Source: Deltaproteobacteria bacterium (GTDB lineage: Bacteria; Myxococcota_A; UBA9160; UBA6930). Taken from it: 64,000 nt of DNA. The stretch is from NCBI GenBank assembly GCA_029261815.1, contig JAJDAQ010000137.1, positions 24,973-88,972 of the forward strand. Reading direction: 5' to 3'. Under the pieces are notes generated by a model. It had not been told where the DNA came from and searched no databases. It worked only from the letters and a program-made list of their open reading frames with translations. Shown here one piece after another: positions 8,581 to 15,272 of this stretch; the first letter of the stretch is position 1, and each line of letters starts with the position of its first letter. Position numbers and translations under genes: made by a program.

Positions 8581-8958
8581 ATGCTCTCCCCCGCCATCCC
8601 CCAACTCTTCGTCACCGACTTCGCGAGAGCCCTCGCCTTCTACCGCGACCGCCTGGGCTTCTCGGTCGCCTTCACCTACGGCGAGCCGCCCTTCTACGGC
8701 ATGGTCGAACGCGGCGACGCGAAGCTGAACCTCCGGCACGTCGACCAGTCGCCCTGGCGCGACAACGTGCGAAACGACGACGACCTGCTGGCGGTCGCGA
8801 TCCAGGTCTCCGACGTCGACGCTCTCTACGCCGAGCTACGCGCGCAGGCCGTCCCGGTGCACCAGGAACTCAAACAGCAGCCATGGGGAACGCGCGACTT
8901 CATCGTCGCGGACCCCGATGGAAACCGGATCGGCTTCGCGAGCCTTGCCGTTGACTAA
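8581..8958 (+). CDS. VOC (glyoxalase/bleomycin-resistance/dioxygenase) family protein
   Basis: A small 125-residue protein of the vicinal oxygen chelate superfamily, whose members are metal-dependent lyases, isomerases, dioxygenases or drug-binding proteins. PQLFVTDFARALAFYRDRLGF near the N-terminus and FIVADPDGNRIGF near the C-terminus are the usual beta-alpha-beta-beta-beta module edges. The arrangement resembles bleomycin-resistance-type binding proteins, which act as dimers. No recognisable Shine-Dalgarno precedes ATG 8581; the right arm of the inverted repeat ends 15 bases upstream. The stop codon is interlocked with that of the convergent acyl-CoA dehydrogenase. Confidence 0.85.
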   Translation: MLSPAIPQLFVTDFARALAFYRDRLGFSVAFTYGEPPFYGMVERGDAKLNLRHVDQSPWRDNVRNDDDLLAVAIQVSDVDALYAELRAQAVPVHQELKQQPWGTRDFIVADPDGNRIGFASLAVD

Positions 8959-10100
8959 CCTTCGAGTCCCATTCGCCGCGCGATGATGACCTTCATGATC
9001 TCATTGGTGCCGGCGTAGATCGACTGGACGGCGGCGTCCTGGAAGTCCGTCGAGATCGGGTACTCGCTCATGAAGCCGTAGCCGCCGTGTAGCTGCAGGC
9101 ACTCGGCCGTGATCTTCTTCTGGAGATCCGAAGTCCACCACTTCCCCATGGAAACCTCGCTCACGATCTCGTCCCCTCGAACATGGGCCGCAAGCAGACG
9201 GTCGGTGAACACCTGGCCGATCTGATACTCGGTCTCCATCTCGGCGAGTTTGAACTGGGTGTTCTGGAAGCCCGCGATCGCCTGGCCGAAGGCCTTGCGC
9301 TCCTTCACGTAGGCGATCGTGTCGTCGAGGCTGCGGCGGATCGAGGCCATGCAACCCACCGAGATGCAGAGACGCTCCTGCTGCAGCTTCTCCATCAGCA
9401 TCTTGAAACCCTGACCCTCCTGGCCCAGCAGGTTCCCGACAGGAACCCGGCAGTCCTGGAAGAACAGCTCGCTCGTGTCCTGCCCCTTGAGCCCGATCTT
9501 GTCGAGGTTGCGGCCCTTCTCGAAGCCAGGGGTTCCGGCCTCGACGAGCAATAGGCTGATCCCCGAATGCCGCGCGCTCGGATCCGTCTTGGCCACGACG
9601 ATACACAGATCGCAGTTCTGGCCGTTCGAGATGAAGGTCTTCGCGCCGTTCACCACATAGTAGTCGCCGTCGCGAATGGCCGTCGTGGTGACGTTCGCGA
9701 GGTCGGACCCGGTTCCTGGCTCGGTCATCCCGATCGACACCAGACACTCACCCGCGATCGCGGGCACCAGGAACTGCTGCTTCTGCGCTTCGCTGCCGTA
9801 CGTCGCGAGGTAGGGCAGGCAGATGTCCGTGTGAAGTGACGCCTGCAGCGCGTGCGCACGGGCGTAACCGAGCTCTTCCATGATGATCGCGTCGTAGAGG
9901 AAATCGGCGCCCGCGCCCCCGTACGCCTCGGGCATGTTGGCGCCCAGGTAGCCTTCTTCGCCCATGCGCTTCCAGGCCGATCGCGGCACGATTCCGGCCG
10001 CATTCCAGTCGAGAACGTTCGGCTCCACCTCTTGCTGGACGAAACGTTGGAATTGCTCACGAAACAGATCGTGTTCTTCGCTGAAGATCTCGCGGCGCAT
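8955..10100 (-). CDS. Acyl-CoA dehydrogenase (long-chain type)
   Basis: A 381-residue FAD enzyme that would introduce the alpha,beta double bond in acyl-CoAs, the first step of beta-oxidation, passing electrons to ETF. MTEPGTGSDL and the helical C-terminal domain ending in YAGTNEIMKVIIARR (from residue 362) are family landmarks. At the site of the medium-chain enzyme's catalytic Glu376 this protein has Ala in YAGT, as in long-chain and isovaleryl-CoA dehydrogenases where the base lies on another helix; the TNEIMK tail is LCAD-like. Start ATG 10100 is preceded by a strong GGAGGAGG. It lies 32 bases downstream of the SGNH hydrolase gene on the same strand, and its stop overlaps the convergent VOC stop by 4 bases. 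Confidence 0.95.
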   Translation of the reverse strand: MRREIFSEEHDLFREQFQRFVQQEVEPNVLDWNAAGIVPRSAWKRMGEEGYLGANMPEAYGGAGADFLYDAIIMEELGYARAHALQASLHTDICLPYLATYGSEAQKQQFLVPAIAGECLVSIGMTEPGTGSDLANVTTTAIRDGDYYVVNGAKTFISNGQNCDLCIVVAKTDPSARHSGISLLLVEAGTPGFEKGRNLDKIGLKGQDTSELFFQDCRVPVGNLLGQEGQGFKMLMEKLQQERLCISVGCMASIRRSLDDTIAYVKERKAFGQAIAGFQNTQFKLAEMETEYQIGQVFTDRLLAAHVRGDEIVSEVSMGKWWTSDLQKKITAECLQLHGGYGFMSEYPISTDFQDAAVQSIYAGTNEIMKVIIARRMGLEG

Positions 10101-10132
10101 GGAGCCTCCTCCGGGTTTGAGCGTTTGGGAGG

Positions 10133-10855
10133 CTAGCCGTCTGACGGCTCGGCGTCCGGCCCGTAGGCCTCTAGCAGCGGCGGGCGGACCACGGATGTCC
10201 AGCGGGCGTAGCCCGCCGCGCTCAGGTGCAATCCGTCAAAGATGTAGTGGTCGGGATCGGGCAGGCCGTCGGACCCGAGAAGCACGTCGGCCACGTGCAG
10301 GTAGTGGACCTGCGGATCGGCCGCCGCGAAGCCCTGGAGCGCGATGTTGACCCGTTGCATCTCCGGCATCAGCTCGACGCGCAGGATCGATGGCTTCATC
10401 GAGAAGAGCCAGAGGTCGGCGGCCGGAAGTTCCGATCGGATCAGTGTCACGAAAGCCGTGAAGTCGGCGATGACACGCTCCGGCGACTTCCCGGATCCGA
10501 GATCGTTGCCGCCCACGAAGACGACGACGGCCCTCGGGTCGTAGGGGACCACGATCCGCGCGGCATTGTGGAGAACGTGCTCCATGTGGGCACCGCCGAA
10601 ACCCCGTTGGATGATCGGCAGCGGTGCCATGTCCTCTGCCAGCGTGTCCCACAAGCGGATACTCGAGCTTCCAACGAAGACGATGCCCCCTGCCGCCGGG
10701 AAGGCTTCATCATCTTCTGCCTCGAACGCAGCGATCTCGGACTCGAAGAAGTCCGGCCGACCGGCCGCCAGCCCTTGATAGGTGAGGAATGCCCCGACGG
10801 CACCGGCGAACAAGACGAGACAGGCAACGAGGCCGATGGCGAGCTTCTTCCACAT
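10133..10855 (-). CDS. SGNH/GDSL-type hydrolase, membrane-anchored
   Basis: A 240-residue esterase/acylhydrolase of the SGNH superfamily. Block I is VGSSS (61-65, nucleophile probably Ser64), the block II glycine lies in RGFGGAH, block III is GGND (115-118, Asn117), and block V is DGLHLS (207-212, Asp207 and His210), so the catalytic set is complete. The N-terminus (residues 5-27) is a hydrophobic segment after MWKK, most likely a signal anchor that places the enzyme on the periplasmic face. Lysophospholipase, thioesterase and carbohydrate-esterase roles are all possible. The tandem operator-like palindromes at 10877-10951 are directly upstream and probably control it. An acyl-CoA dehydrogenase follows 32 bases downstream. 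Confidence 0.9.
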   Translation of the reverse strand: MWKKLAIGLVACLVLFAGAVGAFLTYQGLAAGRPDFFESEIAAFEAEDDEAFPAAGGIVFVGSSSIRLWDTLAEDMAPLPIIQRGFGGAHMEHVLHNAARIVVPYDPRAVVVFVGGNDLGSGKSPERVIADFTAFVTLIRSELPAADLWLFSMKPSILRVELMPEMQRVNIALQGFAAADPQVHYLHVADVLLGSDGLPDPDHYIFDGLHLSAAGYARWTSVVRPPLLEAYGPDAEPSDG

Positions 10856-10876
10856 GGGAGTCCCCAGAGATGATTC

Positions 10877-10951
10877 CTGAGCGAACGCTCAGACGTGATT
10901 GCTGAGCGAACGCTCAGACGTGATTGCTGAGCGGAAGCTCAGACGTGATTG
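10877..10951 (-). promoter_or_regulatory. Three tandem 25-bp units, each with an operator-like palindrome
   Basis: Three head-to-tail 25-bp units run 10877-10901, 10902-10926 and 10927-10951. Units 1 and 2 are identical and each starts with the 16-bp palindrome CTGAGCGAACGCTCAG; unit 3 has two changes giving CTGAGCGGAAGCTCAG, which stays palindromic in its outer five pairs (TGAGC/GCTCA). Inverted 6-bp half-sites with a 2-bp centre are typical of TetR-family operators. The array is 22-96 bases upstream of the SGNH hydrolase start, and unit 3 also encodes the last residues and stop of the DUF523 gene. Confidence 0.6.
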
Positions 10952-11910
10952 CGCAGCATGAGTTCGCGCGGATGCGGCTCCAGGAACGTCTGCCCCTGAA
11001 GATAGTCGACCGAGTGCACGCGAACGTGGTGTCGCAGCAGCGTCACCGGAACGACCAGCGGAACTTCGCCACGGCGGTACGCGTGAATCTCCGTCGCGAG
11101 CTCTCCCCGCGCGGCCGAGTCGAGAAACTCCTTCAGGTGTCCGGCCGCGTGTTGCAGCACGTTCGTGTTGCTTCCGCGCGTCGCCAGCTTCGAGAGCGCG
11201 CCCATGAAATGAGCGGTGTAGTCGGTGCGCATCGTGGCCGCACTGTGCTGCCGCGCGTCCGCAACGAGGCGACCCATTGCCCGGTACGTCTTTTCGTTGT
11301 GGGCCAGGAGCTGAAGCTTGTGCGCCGTATGAAACGCGACCAATCGCCCCGCGGAGAAGCGCTCGGTCCAGAGTGCGCGAACCCGCTTCCACGCGAAGAC
11401 GCGCTCGATGAAGTTCTCGCGAAGCCCCGGGTCGTTGAGCCGCCCTTCCTCTTCGACCGGCATGTCGGGAAACGCGCGCGTGATCGCCTGGGCGTAAAGC
11501 CCCCGCCCTTGTCGAAGCGGCATCTTCCCCTCGCGATGGAGCCTCACGCGATGCAGACCACAGGTGGGCGAGTCGCGCTTGAAGACGTAACCGTCGAGGC
11601 CCTCGCGCAGGAGCACCTTCGCGCGGCCGCGCGAGAAGCGTTCCATCGCGCGCGTATGATCCACGCCACTGCCGACGCCAACCAGGCGAAGCGGACCGTC
11701 CAGTTCCCCCTCCAGGTGAATCGGCTCTCGTGGCGTCGACATCCCGGCTTCGACTTCGGGGCAAACCGACACCCACTCGACGAACGGGGCCATGGTTTCC
11801 GTCAGGAATCCGTTTCGCTTGTGGCCGCCATCCCAACGGACCGCTTCACCCAGCAAGCACGCCGAGATCCCGATCCGAAGCGATTCGTTCCCAGGAGTCG
11901 CCCAGTTCAT
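10939..11910 (-). CDS. DUF523-DUF1722 protein
   Basis: A 323-residue protein with the two-domain layout of YbgA/YbbK-type proteins: an N-terminal DUF523 domain (about residues 12-155) with the conserved cysteines in ISACLLG (15-21), VCPEVEAGM and DSPTCGLHR, and a helical C-terminal DUF1722 domain (about 190-310). The family is uncharacterised; the cysteines suggest metal or thiol chemistry, which is only inference. I place the start at ATG 11910, which overlaps the upstream metallo-beta-lactamase stop as ATGA, a sign of translational coupling; 26 extra upstream codons would lie inside that gene. The last codons and the stop sit within the third palindromic unit, as if the repeat array had been inserted at or grown from the gene end. 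Confidence 0.85.
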   Translation of the reverse strand: MNWATPGNESLRIGISACLLGEAVRWDGGHKRNGFLTETMAPFVEWVSVCPEVEAGMSTPREPIHLEGELDGPLRLVGVGSGVDHTRAMERFSRGRAKVLLREGLDGYVFKRDSPTCGLHRVRLHREGKMPLRQGRGLYAQAITRAFPDMPVEEEGRLNDPGLRENFIERVFAWKRVRALWTERFSAGRLVAFHTAHKLQLLAHNEKTYRAMGRLVADARQHSAATMRTDYTAHFMGALSKLATRGSNTNVLQHAAGHLKEFLDSAARGELATEIHAYRRGEVPLVVPVTLLRHHVRVHSVDYLQGQTFLEPHPRELMLRNHV

Positions 11911-12812
11911 TCGCGGGTAACAGCGCTGGAGAGATCGGCCCACACGAGACCCAGGAGCTGCTCCGCCTTCAGGAAGCCACCTCCCCATTTCGGGTCGAGG
12001 TCGGCCAGGGGCTTGCGGGCGATGAATGCCGCTTGTTCCTCACCTGCAGCCTGCGCCGCGGCAACACGATCACGGACCGTCACCAACATGGCGCGCGTCG
12101 CACGCAGGTCGGCCTTGTTCGCGAGCGGGCCGTGGCCGGGAATGATCTTCACATCGTCTGCAGCCCGGGTCAGCACGGCATCTGCGGCGGCGATCATCCC
12201 GGCGATGCTCCCGCCGGAGAAGACATCGATGAACGGGTAGATGCCGTTGAAGAACGTATCGCCCATATGGACGGCTCCGGCGTGGGGAAACCACACGTGG
12301 GAGTCGCCGTCGGTGTGCGCAGGCGCGACATGCTCCACCTGGATCTCGTGACCGTTCCAATGCAACACGACGCCATCTTCGAAAGTCACCACGGGAAGGG
12401 ACACGCCCGCTCGCGCGGGATCGTTGACGCCCAGTGCCTCGACGACCCGCGGGTTCGCCATTCGCGCTCGGACGTTCTCGTGCGCCACGACGAGCGCACC
12501 CTGTGCAGCCAGCAGATCGTTCCCGCCGGTGTGATCGCCGTGGTAGTGCGTATTGATCACGAATCGAACCGGTCCAGGCTGCAATGCTGCCACGGCGGCC
12601 TCGATGCCGGGCACCATGTAGTCATACTGATCGTCGATCAGGACCGGTCCGTCTGGCCCCGTAGACACCGCGACATTGCCTCCCTGCCCGAACAACACAT
12701 GCAGGCCAGGCCCGACCTGGGCCGTCTGGATGGGCACCGGCTCGGCGGCCTGAGCGGCGCCAACGGCGAGCAGGGACGTACAAAGAACCAGGATTGCCGA
12801 GATCGGATGCAT
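11907..12812 (-). CDS. Secreted metallo-beta-lactamase-fold hydrolase
   Basis: A 301-residue zinc hydrolase of the MBL superfamily. The zinc motif H-x-H-x-D-H is HYHGDH (89-94), followed by later metal ligands in APAHTDGDS, MGDTFFNG and PGHGP. Residues 1-22 form a signal peptide ending in AQAAEP, so it works in the periplasm. The set of motifs resembles subclass B3/quorum-quenching-like periplasmic MBL proteins, but neither lactam nor lactone activity can be claimed. Start ATG 12812 has AAGGAG 6 bases upstream; a much longer open frame to the right is antisense to the acyl-CoA dehydrogenase genes. It is translationally coupled to the DUF523 gene and divergent from the dehydrogenase at 12933. 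Confidence 0.92.
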   Translation of the reverse strand: MHPISAILVLCTSLLAVGAAQAAEPVPIQTAQVGPGLHVLFGQGGNVAVSTGPDGPVLIDDQYDYMVPGIEAAVAALQPGPVRFVINTHYHGDHTGGNDLLAAQGALVVAHENVRARMANPRVVEALGVNDPARAGVSLPVVTFEDGVVLHWNGHEIQVEHVAPAHTDGDSHVWFPHAGAVHMGDTFFNGIYPFIDVFSGGSIAGMIAAADAVLTRAADDVKIIPGHGPLANKADLRATRAMLVTVRDRVAAAQAAGEEQAAFIARKPLADLDPKWGGGFLKAEQLLGLVWADLSSAVTRE

Positions 12813-12873
12813 GCGGACTCCTTGGGCGGGACCGCATCCTACACCGGTCGCCCGGATCGGCCGAATCTCACTG

Positions 12874-12887
12874 ACATTCGTTAATGT
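12874..12887. promoter_or_regulatory. Inverted repeat ACATT-N4-AATGT in divergent region
   Basis: ACATTCGTTAATGT lies in the 120-base region between the divergent MBL (start 12812) and acyl-CoA dehydrogenase (start 12933) genes. It stands out as AT-rich in a GC-rich setting. It also contains TAATGT (12882-12887), a possible -10 for the plus strand, and a possible TACATT for the minus strand. A repressor binding here could control both directions; the protein is unknown. Confidence 0.45.
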
Positions 12888-12932
12888 AGTCCCTCCGGCG
12901 CCAGCTCGGCGGCCTTGATTCATGGAGCGCAG

Positions 12933-14006
12933 ATGGACTTCACACTCACCGAGGAGCAGGAGCTGCTCCAGGAAACCGTCCGCGGCTTCGTCGCAAACGA
13001 AAGCCCCGCCACGGCGGTCCGCGAGATCTTCGATGGCGAGCGCAGCGCGAAGCCCGCGCTTTGGAAAGGTCTCGTCGAGATGGGCATCGCCGGGCTCACG
13101 GTTCCCGAGACGCACGGAGGCGCCGGCCTCGACCTGCTCGATGCAGCCCTCGCCTCGGAGGTGCTCGGCCATTTCGCCGTGCCCGTGCCCTTCCTCGAAC
13201 ACACGCTCACGGTCACGGCCCTCATCGAAGGCGGCGGTTCCGAGCAACAATCCCATTGGCTCCCGCGCCTCGCCAACGGCGACGCCCTTGGCACCGTCGC
13301 ACTGGGCGAAGGCGAAGACACATGGCAACCCACCCACTGGACGGCCCGGTTCGAGAACGACGTCGTCACCGGCACCAAGCGTTATGTGCCCGCCGCGGAG
13401 AAAGCCGGCGTGTTCGTCGTGGGGATCGCGGGCGGCGGTTTGGCCCTGGTCGACGCATCGGCTGCGGGAGTCACCGTCGAGCCGATGCCAACCGTGGATC
13501 GCGGACGTCCACTGTTCACCGTCCACTTCGAGAATGCGGCCGCAACGGAACTCGCTTCTGCGGCTGCCCAGCGGGTGCTCGACGCCGGCCTGGTCCTCCT
13601 TGCCGCCGATAGCTTCGGTGCGGCCGACCGATTGATTCGCATGACGGCCGACTACGCGAACACCCGCGAACAGTTCGGCCAGGTACTCGCGCAGTTCCAG
13701 GGCATGAAGCACCAGATCGCGGACATGGCCGTCGACGTCGTCCCGACGCGCGGCATGTGGTGGTACGCGGCGCACGCCTTCGACCAGAAGATGGCGGGCG
13801 CTGGCCGCGCTGCGGCACTGGCGAAGTCGCATGTGACCGACCGCGCCCAGCAAACGGCGCGGCAAGCAGTCGAATGCCACGGCGGGATCGGCTTTACCTG
13901 GGAGTGCGACGTGCAGATCTGGTTCAAGCGCGTCATGCAGGACCGTCTGCTCTTTGGGACTCCGGAACGACTTCGCGAGAACATCGCGGCCACGGGAGGC
14001 TGGTAG
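12933..14006 (+). CDS. Acyl-CoA dehydrogenase-like subunit (small, 357 aa)
   Basis: An acyl-CoA dehydrogenase homologue of 357 residues starting MDFTLTEEQELLQ, typical of this superfamily. It is shorter and more divergent than ordinary family members: the flavin-binding T-E-P-G-x-G-S-D region is replaced by GTVALGEGEDTWQP, and no catalytic-Glu segment is obvious near the C-terminus (FGTPERLREN). In actinobacterial steroid and other catabolic pathways such divergent partners pair with a second dehydrogenase to form an alpha2beta2 enzyme. Here the next gene is another dehydrogenase only 2 bases on, which fits that arrangement. Start ATG 12933 is preceded by GGAG; an in-frame TTG at 12915 is less likely. 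Confidence 0.88.
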   Translation: MDFTLTEEQELLQETVRGFVANESPATAVREIFDGERSAKPALWKGLVEMGIAGLTVPETHGGAGLDLLDAALASEVLGHFAVPVPFLEHTLTVTALIEGGGSEQQSHWLPRLANGDALGTVALGEGEDTWQPTHWTARFENDVVTGTKRYVPAAEKAGVFVVGIAGGGLALVDASAAGVTVEPMPTVDRGRPLFTVHFENAAATELASAAAQRVLDAGLVLLAADSFGAADRLIRMTADYANTREQFGQVLAQFQGMKHQIADMAVDVVPTRGMWWYAAHAFDQKMAGAGRAAALAKSHVTDRAQQTARQAVECHGGIGFTWECDVQIWFKRVMQDRLLFGTPERLRENIAATGGW

Positions 14007-14008
14007 AC

Positions 14009-15223
14009 GTGGATCTCGAGTTCGGCGAGAAGTACGAAACCCTCCGCGCACAAGCGCGTGACTTTGCGCGGTCGTCATGGCCGCTCCAGGGCGACGAAGC
14101 GAAACTGCCCGAGCGGGAACAGGGAATCCTCTGGAAGGAGCGAGCGATTGCAGCCGGCTTCCTCCACCGAACGGTTCCGGCGGCCTACGGTGGCGGCGGA
14201 CTCGAGCCCGATGTCCTGGCAGAGACCGTGATCCGCCAGGAACTCGACGAAGCCGGCGTGCCGCACCGCGGCTCGATGCAGGGCACCCACATGCTCGTGC
14301 CGACCCTGCTCGAATGCGGCACCGAGGAGCAGCGCCAGGCCTACATCCGCCCCACCCTCACCGGCGTGATGCGCTGGTGCCAGGGCTACAGCGAGCCCGG
14401 CTCTGGCTCCGATCTCGCTTCGCTCCAGAGTCGCGCCGTCGTCGATGGCGACGAATGGGTCATCAATGGGCAGAAGATCTGGACCACACAGGCCACCGAA
14501 GCCGAGATGATGTTCGGACTGTTCCGGACGGAACCGGACGCTCCAAAGCACGGCGGAATCTCCTACCTGCTGCTCTCCATGGACACGCCCGGCATCGACC
14601 CGCGTCCGCTCCAGATGATGCAGGGCGGCCTCGACTTCTGTGAGGTCTTCTTCAACGACGTGCGCATCCCGGCCGCAAACATCGTTGGGAAACGCGGCGA
14701 AGGCTGGAAGGTTTCGCGCTCGACGCTCAAGCACGAACGCATGCTCATCGGCGACTCGACCGGGAGCCGCAAGAGCTTCGAGGGCCTGCTCGAACTGGCT
14801 CGCAATACGCCCCGCGACGGTCGACCCGCCATCGAAGACCCGCACATCCGACAGCGCATCGCAGAGCTGGAGGGCTACGTCACCGCCCGCGAGTGGGCCG
14901 TTGCGCGCATCATCAGTGCCGTCGCCCAGAACGACGACATGAAGGTGATGGACGACATGCTGATGGCCAAGATCGCAAGTACGAACGTCACCCAGATGAC
15001 GGCCAAGATCGCGATCGACCTGCTAGGCGACCTCGGACTGGAAGAGCCCAGCGGCGACGCGATCGTCATGGGATACGGAGGGACCGACGCGGCGAGCTGG
15101 GTCTCGCAGTACATGACCTCCCTATCCGGCGCGATCGCCGGCGGCTCGTCCAACATCCAGCGCAACATCATTGGCGAGCGACTCTACGGCTTGCCCCGCG
15201 ACCGCCGCCCCGAGGGGCACTGA
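14009..15223 (+). CDS. Acyl-CoA dehydrogenase (large partner, 404 aa)
   Basis: A 404-residue acyl-CoA dehydrogenase. YSEPGSGSDLASL is the substrate/FAD loop, GDEWVINGQKIWTT the following beta strand region, and the C-terminal helical domain ends in AGGSSNIQRNIIGERLYGLP (from residue 377). At the medium-chain catalytic position the sequence is G (AGGSSN), so the base, if present, must come from elsewhere or from the partner. The start is GTG 14009, two bases after the previous stop, with GGAGGC at 13995-14000. With the 12933 gene it probably forms a heteromeric dehydrogenase for a bulky acyl-CoA such as a steroid side chain; that substrate is a guess from the paired architecture. Confidence 0.92.
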   Translation: MDLEFGEKYETLRAQARDFARSSWPLQGDEAKLPEREQGILWKERAIAAGFLHRTVPAAYGGGGLEPDVLAETVIRQELDEAGVPHRGSMQGTHMLVPTLLECGTEEQRQAYIRPTLTGVMRWCQGYSEPGSGSDLASLQSRAVVDGDEWVINGQKIWTTQATEAEMMFGLFRTEPDAPKHGGISYLLLSMDTPGIDPRPLQMMQGGLDFCEVFFNDVRIPAANIVGKRGEGWKVSRSTLKHERMLIGDSTGSRKSFEGLLELARNTPRDGRPAIEDPHIRQRIAELEGYVTAREWAVARIISAVAQNDDMKVMDDMLMAKIASTNVTQMTAKIAIDLLGDLGLEEPSGDAIVMGYGGTDAASWVSQYMTSLSGAIAGGSSNIQRNIIGERLYGLPRDRRPEGH

Positions 15224-15259
15224 CACGCGCAGCTTTCCGGAGACCGCGCCGCGGGCATG

Positions 15260-15265
15260 TATGAT
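15260..15265 (+). promoter_or_regulatory. Putative -10 box positioned for leaderless start of S9 peptidase
   Basis: TATGAT ends 7 bases before ATG 15273, the spacing expected if the mRNA begins at the start codon. No Shine-Dalgarno is visible ahead of this gene. TTTCCG at 15234-15239 is a weak and somewhat distant -35 candidate. Confidence 0.4.
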
Positions 15266-15272
15266 AGGCCGC

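Noticed and set aside
10877..10951. Possible mini CRISPR array
   Set aside because: The units are directly joined with no variable spacers, only three copies, and no cas genes; palindromic operators explain it better.
12915..12933. TTG 12915 as start of the small acyl-CoA dehydrogenase
   Set aside because: ATG 12933 gives the normal MDFTLTEEQ start with a Shine-Dalgarno at suitable distance.
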